This document shows, piece by piece, positions 23,528 through 31,096 of a stretch of DNA of 38,635 nt (the first letter of the stretch is position 1; each line of letters begins with the position of its first letter). The notes beneath the pieces are model-generated. The model was not told the origin of the DNA, did no database searches, and saw only the letters and a list, made by a program, of their open reading frames with translations. Origin of the DNA: an uncultured beta proteobacterium (GTDB taxonomy: Bacteria > Pseudomonadota > Gammaproteobacteria > Burkholderiales > Burkholderiaceae_C); contig CAIXNB010000070.1 of NCBI GenBank assembly GCA_903920695.1, positions 1 through 38,635 of the forward strand. The letters run 5' to 3'. Made by a program: the position numbers and the translations under genes.

Positions 23528-25015
23528 ATGGACAATGTCGATTCACTGCCGCGTGACGCCCAGAGCATCCTGGAGCTGGCCGCTCGCTCGATGTTTGAAC
23601 TGTTTGCCAGTGCCAGCGAAGGCATGCTGCTGGTTGACCGGCAGGCGCGGGTGGTCTGGATCAACGAACAGTACAAGCGATTTCTGCCAGCGCTGGGCTT
23701 TGAGCGGGTCGAGGACTTTGTCGGGCACCCGGTGGCCAGCGTCGTGCAGAACACGCAGATGCACCATGTGCTTGAGAGCGGCAAGCCGATCCTGATTGAC
23801 CTGCTGACGAATCGCGCCGGCACCTTTGTCGTCAGCCGCATTCCTTTGCGCGACAGTGCTGGCGAGGTGATCGGTGCGCTCGGCATCGTGCTGTTTGATC
23901 ATGCCGAGACCAGCTTGCAGCCGCTGGTAGGCAAATTTGCACTGTTGCAGCGCGATCTCGACGATGCCCGGCGTGAACTCGCCAGTCAGCGCGTCAGCCA
24001 GCAAAAGGGCGAGCGCAACGGCCAGCGCCAGTCGCGTTACACCTTCGCCAGTTTTGTCGGCACCAGTCCGGCTGCCGTCGAAGTCAAACGCCAGGCGCGC
24101 CGTGCCGCGCAGACCGCCAGTACGGTGCTGCTGCTGGGTGAGACCGGCACCGGCAAGGAATTGCTGGCGCATGCGATCCACGCCGCTTCGGCGCGCGCCG
24201 CCAAGCCCTTCATCAGCCTGAACATCGCGGCCGTGCCAGACACGCTGCTGGAGGCCGAATTCTTCGGCGTCGCGCCCGGTGCCTACACCGGTGCCGACCG
24301 CAAGGGGCGCGAAGGGAAGTTCCGTCTGGCCCATGGTGGCACTTTGTTTCTCGATGAAATCGGTGACATGCCGCTGGCCCTGCAAGCCAAACTGCTGCGC
24401 GCGTTGCAGGAGGGTGAGATCGAGCCGCTCGGTTCGAACAAACTGCTGTCTTTCGATGCGCGCGTGATTGCGGCAACCTCGCGCGATCTGGCTGCACTGG
24501 TGCGCCAGGGCGAGTTCCGCGAAGACTTGTTCTACCGCCTCAATGTGCTGCCGATCCGGGTGCCGCCGCTGCGCGAGCGGCGTACCGACATCGCCGCCCT
24601 GGTCGAAGTGCTCGGCGAAGACATGGCACTGCGCAACGGTGCCCAGCCACCCGAGCTCAGCACCGAGGCGCTGGAACTGCTGACGGCGCAGGTCTGGCGC
24701 GGCAACATCCGCGAGTTGCGCAACGTGCTCGAACAGGCCACCATGCGCAGCGATTCGCATCGCATCGAGGCCGCGCAACTGGCAGCGGTGCTGCGCGAGT
24801 CCGGCGTTGAGCTACCGCCAGCGCTGGCAGCGAGTCCGGCCCCGGAGAAGGCTGCGCCTGCAGCACTGCCACTGGCGCAGCAGCGTGCGGCACTGGAGCG
24901 TGATGCCATCAGTGCCGCCATGGCGCAGGTCCGCGGCAACAAGGCGGCTGCGGCGCGGCTGCTTGGAATTTCCCGCGCCACGCTGTATGGACGGCTTGGG
25001 AATACTGTTCAGTAA
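23528..25015 (+). CDS. Sigma-54 enhancer-binding transcriptional regulator with PAS sensor
   Basis: 495 residues. An N-terminal PAS-like domain (about 20-130: SEGMLLVDRQARVVWINEQY) probably senses a small molecule. The AAA+ domain (about 173-405) has Walker A GETGTGKE (204-211), the sigma-54 contact loop GAYTGA (251-256, a usual variant of GAFTGA), Walker B GTLFLDEIGD (271-280), and arginine-finger segment REDLFYRLNVLPIRVPPLRER (in two parts, near 325-345). A Fis-type helix-turn-helix (about 460-492: AAAARLLGISRATLYGRL) ends the protein. It activates sigma-54 promoters from a distance. Its stop codon lies inside a 13-bp perfect dyad, and a -24/-12 promoter follows about 100 bp later in front of the ABC operon, so it is very likely the dedicated activator of that operon. 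Confidence 0.93.
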   Translation: MDNVDSLPRDAQSILELAARSMFELFASASEGMLLVDRQARVVWINEQYKRFLPALGFERVEDFVGHPVASVVQNTQMHHVLESGKPILIDLLTNRAGTFVVSRIPLRDSAGEVIGALGIVLFDHAETSLQPLVGKFALLQRDLDDARRELASQRVSQQKGERNGQRQSRYTFASFVGTSPAAVEVKRQARRAAQTASTVLLLGETGTGKELLAHAIHAASARAAKPFISLNIAAVPDTLLEAEFFGVAPGAYTGADRKGREGKFRLAHGGTLFLDEIGDMPLALQAKLLRALQEGEIEPLGSNKLLSFDARVIAATSRDLAALVRQGEFREDLFYRLNVLPIRVPPLRERRTDIAALVEVLGEDMALRNGAQPPELSTEALELLTAQVWRGNIRELRNVLEQATMRSDSHRIEAAQLAAVLRESGVELPPALAASPAPEKAAPAALPLAQQRAALERDAISAAMAQVRGNKAAAARLLGISRATLYGRLGNTVQ

Positions 25016-25041
25016 TCAGGCGTTGTGTCTGATTACTGAAC
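25007..25041. promoter_or_regulatory. 13-bp perfect dyad, candidate enhancer site for the sigma-54 regulator
   Basis: Arms GTTCAGTAATCAG (25007-25019) and CTGATTACTGAAC (25029-25041) with a 9-bp spacer; the regulator stop TAA (25013-25015) is in the left arm. Each arm region also has the short palindrome ACTG-TT-CAGT or its relative. The distance to the predicted start near 25143 puts it at about -136 to -102, the usual place for an upstream activator site. It lacks a T run on either side, so a terminator is less likely. Confidence 0.7.
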
Positions 25042-25098
25042 GTATTGAAATGCCTGAAATATGGACACTTTGCCTGGCGTGGAAATTTTTCCAAATAA

Positions 25099-25111
25099 AA
25101 TCAATGGCTTG
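25099..25111 (+). promoter_or_regulatory. IHF-like binding site
   Basis: AATCAA-TGGC-TTG matches the IHF consensus WATCAA-N4-TTR at every defined position. It lies between the 13-bp dyad and the sigma-54 promoter, where DNA bending commonly brings the enhancer-bound activator to the polymerase. The match is short, so location is what gives it weight. Confidence 0.5.
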
Positions 25112-25115
25112 CAAA

Positions 25116-25132
25116 TTGGCATATTTGGTGCA
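25116..25132 (+). promoter_or_regulatory. Sigma-54 (-24/-12) promoter of the ABC transporter operon
   Basis: TTGGCATATTTGGTGCA fits YTGGCACG-N4-TTGCW in 10 of 13 defined positions, with the essential GG and GC at correct spacing. Predicted start near 25143, leaving a leader of about 28 bases before the ATG at 25171. The leader holds a GGAG at 25161-25164. Confidence 0.75.
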
Positions 25133-25170
25133 TAGTCAACTCTGATCAATCAACCCATCTGGAGACATAT

Positions 25171-26373
25171 ATGGATCGTCGTACTTGGGTCACGTGCACC
25201 GCACTGACCACCGCCGCGCTGGCTTGTGCGCTGGCTTCGCCGCTGGCTTTGGCGCAGTCCAAGGAAATCAGGATCGCCCATATCTACAGCAAGACCGGCC
25301 CGCTCGAAGCCTATGGCAAGCAGACCGCGACCGGCTTCATGATGGGTCTCGATTACGCGACCGGTGGCACCATGATGGTGGCCGGCAAGAAACTGGTGGT
25401 GATCGAGAAGGACGATCAAGGCAAGCCCGATTTGGGCAAGTCATTGCTGGCAACCGCCTATTCCGACGACAAGGCTGATCTGGCGGTCGGTCCGACCGCT
25501 TCCGGTGTGGCGCTGGCCATGCTGCCAGTGGCCGAGGAGTACAAGAAGATCCTGCTGGTCGAGCCGGCAGTGGCCGATTCCATCACCGGCGAAAAGTGGA
25601 ACAAGTACATCTTCCGCACCGGTCGCAACAGCTCGCAGGACGCCATCTCCAACGCGGTTGCCGTGGACAAGGCTGGCGTGACGCTGGCCACGCTGGCGCA
25701 GGACAATGCCTTCGGCCGTGACGGTGTCAAGGCGTTCAAGGATGCCATCAAGAAAGCCAAGCTGGTGCATGAGGAATACCTGCCGGCAGCCACTACCGAC
25801 TTCACGGCGGGGGCGCAGCGCCTGATCGACAAACTGAAAGACCAACCGGGACGCAAGATCATCTGGATCGTCTGGGCCGGTGCTGGCAACCCGTTCAAGA
25901 TCGTCGATCTGGACCTGAAGCGCTACGGCATCGAGATCGCGACCGGCGGCAACATCCTGCCGGCGATGGCGGCCTACAAGAACCTGCCCGGCATGGAAGG
26001 CGCGGCTTACTACTACTTCGGTATCCCGAAGAACGCGGTCAATGAAGCTATGGTGGCGCGTCATTACAGCCAGTTCAAGACACCGCCGGACTTCTTCACG
26101 GCAGGTGGTTTCTCGGCAGCCATGGCGGTCGTGACGGCGCTGACCAACAGCAAGGGCGATGCCACGGCCAACACCCTGATCAAGACCATGGAAGGCATGA
26201 GCTTCGAGACGCCCAAAGGCAAGATGACCTTCCGCAAGGAAGATCATCAGGCGATGCAGAGCATGTACCACTTCAAGATCAAGGTTGATCCTGCTTTTGC
26301 CTGGGGCGTGCCGGAACTGGTGCGCGAGATCAAGGCCGAAGAGATGCAGATTCCGATTAGAAACAAGCGTTAA
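25171..26373 (+). CDS. LIV-family ABC transporter substrate-binding protein
   Basis: 400 residues with a Sec signal peptide (about 1-28: basic start, hydrophobic core, ALA cleavage before QS). The mature protein is a periplasmic type I binding protein (Peripla_BP_6): IRIAHIYSKTGPLEAYGKQ at the start, VGPTASGVALAMLPVAEEY in the first lobe, FGRDGVKAFKDA in the hinge region. It captures a ligand for the permease encoded downstream. Relatives bind branched-chain amino acids, amides, urea or aromatic acids; the residues seen do not decide which. It is the first gene after the sigma-54 promoter. A 145-bp structured repeat ending in a T run separates it from the ATPase gene, which would favour more binding protein than membrane parts. 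Confidence 0.92.
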   Translation: MDRRTWVTCTALTTAALACALASPLALAQSKEIRIAHIYSKTGPLEAYGKQTATGFMMGLDYATGGTMMVAGKKLVVIEKDDQGKPDLGKSLLATAYSDDKADLAVGPTASGVALAMLPVAEEYKKILLVEPAVADSITGEKWNKYIFRTGRNSSQDAISNAVAVDKAGVTLATLAQDNAFGRDGVKAFKDAIKKAKLVHEEYLPAATTDFTAGAQRLIDKLKDQPGRKIIWIVWAGAGNPFKIVDLDLKRYGIEIATGGNILPAMAAYKNLPGMEGAAYYYFGIPKNAVNEAMVARHYSQFKTPPDFFTAGGFSAAMAVVTALTNSKGDATANTLIKTMEGMSFETPKGKMTFRKEDHQAMQSMYHFKIKVDPAFAWGVPELVREIKAEEMQIPIRNKR

Positions 26374-26516
26374 AAAGGGCGTGCTCGGCTACTGCGCAGT
26401 CGCCATGCGGCGTTGCGCGGTGCTCGCAATCCTCAAGTACGGGTGTACGTTCCGGTTGCTGCGCTCCGTGCGCCTTGCCTGACGACTGCTCGCTACGCCG
26501 CTCCCACCCTTTTTTT
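26372..26516. repeat. Large structured intergenic repeat, possible attenuator
   Basis: Left arm 26372-26402 and right arm 26483-26516 are imperfect inverted repeats: the outer 8 bases (AAAAAGGG against CCCTTTTT) and inner 7 (GCAGTCG against CGACTGC) pair exactly. The right arm ends in CCCACCC followed by seven T. The middle (26403-26482) has further partly complementary GC-rich segments around GTACGGGTGTAC. It starts in the stop codon of the binding-protein gene. It resembles multi-copy intergenic repeats of related genomes (recollection, not checked). It may partly terminate transcription. Confidence 0.65.
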
Positions 26517-26548
26517 GTTGGCTGGTTCGATCACAGGCGAACTCAAAA

Positions 26549-27379
26549 ATGCTTGAAACCAAAGAACTCACGGTTCGCTTCGGCGGCCACGTGGCGGTCA
26601 ACGCTGTCAGTTGTGCGTTCCAGCCCGGTACGCTGACGGCCATCGTCGGGCCCAACGGCGCTGGCAAGACCACTTATTTCAATCTGATCTCCGGGCAGCT
26701 CAAGGCGACGTCGGGCGAGGTCTTCTTGAACGGCAACAGCCTGGCCGGCAAGAGTCCGTCGGCGCGTACGCGCGCCGGTCTCGGTCGCGCTTTTCAGCTC
26801 ACCAATCTGTTTCCCAACCTCACGGTGCTGGAGAACGTGCGCCTGGCCGTGCAGGCAGCGCGCGCGGGCGCCCATTTGCGCGGCCTGAACCTGTGGTCTG
26901 TCTGGAGCGACCACAGGGCGCTGACGCAACTGGCCGAGGAAGTGCTCGACGCCGTCGCCATGAACGATCAGCAGGACACGACCGTGGCCAGCCTGCCGCA
27001 CGGCGACCAGCGCAAGCTGGAGGTCGCGCTGCTGATGGCGCTGGAGCCCGATGTCTTCATGTTCGACGAACCCACCGCTGGCATGAGCCACGACGAAGCG
27101 CCGGTCATCCTGAACCTGATTCGCAAACTCAAGGACGACAAGCGCAAAACCATTTTGCTGGTAGAGCACAAGATGGACGTGGTGCGCGAACTGGCCGACC
27201 GCATCATCGTGCTGCACAACGGCAAACTGGTGGCCGATGGCGAACCGGCGCAGGTCATCGCCTCGCCGGTGGTGCAGGAGGCTTACCTTGGGGTTGCCCC
27301 CAAGGACGCCTTGGCGCAAGATGGGACGCCCCCCTATCCCGGCCTTTCCCCTCGACGGGAAAGGCGCGAGAAATCATGA
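26549..27379 (+). CDS. livG: LivG-type ABC transporter ATPase
   Basis: 276 residues, about 20 more than usual. Walker A GPNGAGKTT (about 34-42), Q-loop in GRAFQLTNLFPNLTVLENV, the LivG-specific insert after it, a signature written as LPHGDQRKLE instead of the standard LSGGQ (common in LivG proteins), Walker B VFMFDEPTAGM, and switch His in LLVEHKMD. It powers uptake with the LivF-type partner. The family end is near EAYLG; the remaining residues (about 249-276) are encoded by DNA with two perfect hairpins (27286-27305 and 27342-27365) and look like an added, repeat-derived tail. The stop overlaps the next start (ATGA). Symbol by family; substrate not known. Confidence 0.9.
   Translation: MLETKELTVRFGGHVAVNAVSCAFQPGTLTAIVGPNGAGKTTYFNLISGQLKATSGEVFLNGNSLAGKSPSARTRAGLGRAFQLTNLFPNLTVLENVRLAVQAARAGAHLRGLNLWSVWSDHRALTQLAEEVLDAVAMNDQQDTTVASLPHGDQRKLEVALLMALEPDVFMFDEPTAGMSHDEAPVILNLIRKLKDDKRKTILLVEHKMDVVRELADRIIVLHNGKLVADGEPAQVIASPVVQEAYLGVAPKDALAQDGTPPYPGLSPRRERREKS
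27286..27365. repeat. Two perfect hairpins inside the livG 3' end
   Basis: CCTTGGGG-TTGC-CCCCAAGG at 27286-27305 (8-bp stem, 4-base loop) and arms GCCTTTCCC (27342-27350) and GGGAAAGGC (27357-27365) with a 6-base loop. Both are within coding sequence and just before the livF start at 27376. The second resembles the CCTTTCCC-type palindromes often found between genes in Burkholderiales. Confidence 0.7.
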
Positions 27380-28101
27380 ACGAAGTTTTGCTTAAGCTCG
27401 AAGGCGTGCACACGCACATTGGCGCCTACCATATCCTGCATGGCGTTGACCTTGTAGTGCCGCGCGGACAACTGACGATGCTGCTCGGCCGTAACGGCGC
27501 CGGCAAGACCACCACGCTGCGCACCATCATGGGTCTGTGGCACGCGAGCCAGGGCCGGGTGACATTCGGTCAGCGCGACATCACACAGCTCACAACGCCG
27601 GATATTGCCGGCCTGAACATCGCCTACGTGCCGGAGAACATGGGTATCTTTTCTGACCTCACGGTCAAGGAAAACATGCTGCTGGCGGCACGCCAGGCCA
27701 AACGCGCGGCGCAGATGGACGCCAGCCGCTTGCAGTGGATCTTTTCGCTGTTCCCGGCGGTCGAGAAATTCTGGGACCATCCGGCCGGCAAGCTTTCGGG
27801 CGGGCAAAAGCAGATGCTGGCGGTGGCGCGCGCCATCGTCGAGCCGCGTGAACTGCTGATCGTCGACGAGCCCAGCAAGGGTCTGGCCCCGGCCATCATC
27901 AACAACATGATCGACGCCTTCGCCCAACTCAAGGCCACCGGCTCCACCATCCTGCTGGTGGAGCAGAACATCAACTGTGCCAAGCGCCTGGGCGATCACG
28001 TGGCGGTCATGGACAACGGCCGCGTTGTCCACGCCGGCGCCATGCAGGCGCTGGCCGAGGACGAAGCACTGCAGCGTTCGCTGCTGGGGTTGGCGATATG
28101 A
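27376..28101 (+). CDS. livF: LivF-type ABC transporter ATPase
   Basis: 241 residues. The start ATG at 27376 overlaps the livG stop (ATGA). It lies in a frame that stays open far upstream through livG, but the N terminus NEVLLKLEGVHTHIGAYHILHGV fixes the start. Walker A GRNGAGKTT, Q-loop/YVPENMGIFSDLTVKEN, canonical signature LSGGQKQML, Walker B LLIVDEPSKGLAP and switch His replaced by Gln in the LLVEQNIN motif, which is normal for LivF. Its stop overlaps the permease start (ATGA at 28098). It forms the ATPase pair with LivG on the cytoplasmic side. Confidence 0.92.
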   Translation: MNEVLLKLEGVHTHIGAYHILHGVDLVVPRGQLTMLLGRNGAGKTTTLRTIMGLWHASQGRVTFGQRDITQLTTPDIAGLNIAYVPENMGIFSDLTVKENMLLAARQAKRAAQMDASRLQWIFSLFPAVEKFWDHPAGKLSGGQKQMLAVARAIVEPRELLIVDEPSKGLAPAIINNMIDAFAQLKATGSTILLVEQNINCAKRLGDHVAVMDNGRVVHAGAMQALAEDEALQRSLLGLAI

Positions 28102-29081
28102 AAAATCTTGACTTCGACTGGAAGCCACTGACTTTGGTGCCAATCCTGGCGCTACTGGTTGCACCCTTCATCGGCTCGGCCTCGACCTGGCTCACGCTCA
28201 CGGTCGCGGGACTGGCCATGGGCATGATCATCTTTGTCATCGCCTCCGGCCTGACCTTGGTGTTCGGTTTGATGGACGTGCTCAATTTTGGTCATGGCGT
28301 TTTCATTGCGCTCGGCGCCTTCGTCGCCACCACGGTGCTGGGCATGATGGGTAACTGGACCGGCTCACCCGATCTGTGGCGCAACCTGGTGGCGGTGTTT
28401 CCGGCCATGCTGGTCGCGATGGCCGTGGCCGGCGCGCTCGGTCTGGCCTTCGAGCGCTTCATCGTGCGCCCGGTCTACGGTCAGCACTTGAAGCAGATCC
28501 TGATCACCATGGGCGGCATGATCATCGGCGAAGAACTGATCAAGGTGATCTGGGGCCCGCAGCAGATCCCTCTGCCGCTGCCCGAAGGCCTGCGCGGCGC
28601 CGTGCTGTTCGGTGACGCTGCCATCGAGCGCTATCGCCTGCTGGCGGTTGTGGTTGGCCTCTTGGTTTTCGCGCTGCTGGCCTGGACCCTGAGCCGCACC
28701 AAGATCGGACTGCTGATCCGCGCCGGTGTGCAGGACCGCGAGATGGTTGAGTCGCTCGGCTACCGCATTCGGCGCCTGTTTGTCGGCGTCTTTGTCGTCG
28801 GCAGCGCGCTGGCCGGTCTGGGCGGCGTCATGTGGGGCCTGTACCAGCAGAACGTAACGCCGCAGATGGGCGCACAGGTCAACGTGCTGATCTTCATCGT
28901 CATCATCATCGGCGGTCTGGGTTCGACCGGTGGCGCGCTGATTGGTGCCCTGTTGGTCGGTCTGATGGCGAACTACACCGGCTTTCTGCTGCCCAAGGTG
29001 GCGCTGTTCTCGAACATTGCGCTGATGGTGGCGATCCTGCTGTGGCGACCGCAGGGTGTCTACCCGGTGGCGAATCGTTAG
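28098..29081 (+). CDS. livH: LivH-type ABC transporter permease
   Basis: 327 residues with about eight to nine hydrophobic segments. The family landmarks are present: GLTLVFGLMDVLNFGHGVFIALGAF near the N terminus (in E. coli LivH, G-L-N-x2-HG), and the EAA-like loop around GVQDREMVESLGYRIRRLFVGVF that contacts the ATPase. The C-terminal half ends LGSTGGALIGALLVGLMANYTGF. It forms the membrane channel with the LivM-type partner. Overlaps livF by 4 bp; 9 bp to the next gene. It has a short N-terminal extension with one extra hydrophobic stretch (about 13-30). Confidence 0.92.
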   Translation: MKNLDFDWKPLTLVPILALLVAPFIGSASTWLTLTVAGLAMGMIIFVIASGLTLVFGLMDVLNFGHGVFIALGAFVATTVLGMMGNWTGSPDLWRNLVAVFPAMLVAMAVAGALGLAFERFIVRPVYGQHLKQILITMGGMIIGEELIKVIWGPQQIPLPLPEGLRGAVLFGDAAIERYRLLAVVVGLLVFALLAWTLSRTKIGLLIRAGVQDREMVESLGYRIRRLFVGVFVVGSALAGLGGVMWGLYQQNVTPQMGAQVNVLIFIVIIIGGLGSTGGALIGALLVGLMANYTGFLLPKVALFSNIALMVAILLWRPQGVYPVANR

Positions 29082-29090
29082 GACTGAACC

Positions 29091-30164
29091 ATGCTCAACC
29101 GTATCCTTTCCCACGACCACCCGCGCAGCCGCGTGCTCGCGTTCATGCTGATCGTGCTGCTGATTGCACTGGCTGGCGCACCGTTCATTTTTCCGGGTGT
29201 CAAGGCGCTCAATGTCGCGGCCAAGGTGTTGGTCTTCATCGTGCTGGTCGCCAGTTTCGATTTGCTGCTTGGCTACACCGGCATCGTCAGCTTTGCCCAC
29301 ACCATGTTCTTTGGCATCGGCGCCTACGGCATCGCGGTGGCGATGACGCGCCTGGGTCCAACGTGGGAGGCGCTGGGCCTGGGTTTGCTGGCTTCGTTGG
29401 GTCTCTCGTTTGTGCTGGCCTTGCTGGTCGGTCTGTTCTCGCTGCGCGTGCGTGCCATCTTCTTTGCCATGATCACGCTGGCGGTGGCCTCGGCCTTCCT
29501 GACGCTGGCCTCGCAGTTGTCCGACATCACCGGCGGGGAAGACGGCCTGACCTTCAAAGTGCCGGAACTGCTATCGCCCAGCCTTGAGTTCGCAGATCAG
29601 CCCTTTCTCGGCGTCACGCTCGACGGCCGCTTGCTGTGCTACTACCTGCTGTTCGTGACCGCATTGTTGCTGCTGCTGGCGCTGCTGCGCATCGTGAACT
29701 CGCCGTTCGGGCGCGTGTTGCAGGCGATCCGAGAGAACGAATTTAGGGCCGAGGCGATTGGCTACCGCGTCGTCGTCTACCGCACCACGTCGAGCATCCT
29801 GTCGGCGCTTTTTGCCTGCCTGGCCGGCACCATGCTGGCGATCTGGTTGCGCTACAGCGGACCCGACACCTCGCTCTCGTTTGAGGTCATGATGGACGTG
29901 CTGCTGATCGTCGTGATCGGCGGCATGGGCACGATCTACGGCTCGGCCATCGGCGCCGCGCTGTTCCTGGTGGCGCAGAGCTATCTGCAGGATCTGCTGC
30001 GCCTGGGCAGCGAGGCAGCCGCCGGTTGGCCCTGGCTGTCGGCCCTGTTGTCGCCGGATCGCTGGCTGCTCTGGCTCGGCGTCTTGTTTGTGCTGTCGGT
30101 GTATTACTTCCCGACCGGCGTCGTGGGTCGTTTGCGAGCCAATGCTGCTGGAGGCCGGCTATGA
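29091..30164 (+). CDS. livM: LivM-type ABC transporter permease
   Basis: 357 residues, about nine to ten hydrophobic segments. LLGYTGIVSFAHTMFFGIGAYGIA is the LivM equivalent of the LSLGHAAFFGIGAY motif. The cytoplasmic coupling loop is IRENEFRAEAIGYRV. The later GGMGTIYGSAIGAALF segment is typical. A loop after TDITGGEDGL-type residues (SDITGGEDGLTFKVP) is conserved in the family. Second half of the channel. Its TGA overlaps the ATG of the hydrolase gene (ATGA at 30161), so the hydrolase is translated from the same message. Confidence 0.92.
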   Translation: MLNRILSHDHPRSRVLAFMLIVLLIALAGAPFIFPGVKALNVAAKVLVFIVLVASFDLLLGYTGIVSFAHTMFFGIGAYGIAVAMTRLGPTWEALGLGLLASLGLSFVLALLVGLFSLRVRAIFFAMITLAVASAFLTLASQLSDITGGEDGLTFKVPELLSPSLEFADQPFLGVTLDGRLLCYYLLFVTALLLLLALLRIVNSPFGRVLQAIRENEFRAEAIGYRVVVYRTTSSILSALFACLAGTMLAIWLRYSGPDTSLSFEVMMDVLLIVVIGGMGTIYGSAIGAALFLVAQSYLQDLLRLGSEAAAGWPWLSALLSPDRWLLWLGVLFVLSVYYFPTGVVGRLRANAAGGRL

Positions 30165-31036
30165 ATGCAGCACCGGTTTCGCGTTACCTGACCTGCGCCG
30201 GGCGCGAGATCCACCTCACCGAGTGGGGCGCCGAGCATAGCAACACCGTCGTCGCCTGGCACGGCCTGGCGCGCACCGGGCGTGACATGGATGAACTCGC
30301 CGAACATTTGTGCGAGCGTGGTTATCGCGTGATCTGTCCCGATACGCCGGGCCGTGGCCTGAGCCAGTGGAGTCCGCTGCCAGCCCAGGAATACTGCCTG
30401 GCGTTTTACGCGCGCCTGGCGCAGGAATTGTTCGATCAGCTCGGAATCGAGCGTGCGCACTGGGTTGGCACTTCGATGGGCGGCGCCATCGGCACGGTCT
30501 GCGCGGCCGGTCTGCTGCTGCCGGGCATGGCCCGGCGCATCCAGAGCCTCACGCTCAACGACAATGCGCCGGAGTTGGCGCAGTCGGCGATTGCGCGCAT
30601 CCGCGCCTACGCCGGCAGTCCGCCGGCGTTCGACACGATGCTCGAACTCGAAGCCTTTTTCCGCCAGGTCTACAAGCCCTACGGTTGGCTGAGCGCCGCG
30701 CAATGGCGGCGTTTGACCGAGACCTCGACACGGCGCCTGCCTGACGGACGCGTCACGCCGCACTACGACCCGGCGATGGTGCAGCAGTTCATCAGCCACC
30801 CCAATGATTACCTGATCTGGGACCACTACGACGCGATCAGGATCCCCGTGCTCTGTCTGCATGGCGTCGAATCGGATCTGGTCCTGCCTGAAACCATTCG
30901 TGCCATGCAGGCTCGCGGCCCGGGTGCGCGCGGCTTGCTGCAGGTACTCGAAGTGGCGGGATGCGGACATGCGCCCGCGCTCAACGTGGCGGATCAGCTT
31001 GATCCGATCGCAGCGTTCATCGCTGCCGCTGACTGA
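30161..31036 (+). CDS. Alpha/beta-fold hydrolase tied to the ABC transporter
   Basis: 291 residues, cytoplasmic (no signal). Alpha/beta hydrolase fold with oxyanion HG segment VAWHGLARTGRDM (about 31-43), nucleophile S105 in GTSMGG, acid D239 in VESDLV and H270 in CGHAP, a complete triad. A cap region lies at about 135-225. Family members cleave esters, lactones, amides, thioesters or C-C bonds. The specific reaction is not readable. Because it is the last gene of the sigma-54-controlled transporter operon, with a 4-bp overlap, its substrate is probably the imported compound or a product of it (inference). Converges on ferrochelatase, with 60 bp between stops. Confidence 0.85.
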   Translation: MNAAPVSRYLTCAGREIHLTEWGAEHSNTVVAWHGLARTGRDMDELAEHLCERGYRVICPDTPGRGLSQWSPLPAQEYCLAFYARLAQELFDQLGIERAHWVGTSMGGAIGTVCAAGLLLPGMARRIQSLTLNDNAPELAQSAIARIRAYAGSPPAFDTMLELEAFFRQVYKPYGWLSAAQWRRLTETSTRRLPDGRVTPHYDPAMVQQFISHPNDYLIWDHYDAIRIPVLCLHGVESDLVLPETIRAMQARGPGARGLLQVLEVAGCGHAPALNVADQLDPIAAFIAAAD

Positions 31037-31096
31037 ATATCGAATACCTGGATCGCCATGTCGCTGACAGTCACGAGGTGGCCATGGGCCTGTGCT

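Noticed and set aside
25007-25041. Rho-independent terminator for the sigma-54 regulator
   Set aside because: The stem is perfect but it is AT-rich with a 9-base loop and no T run follows; enhancer position explains it better. Partial terminator function is not excluded.
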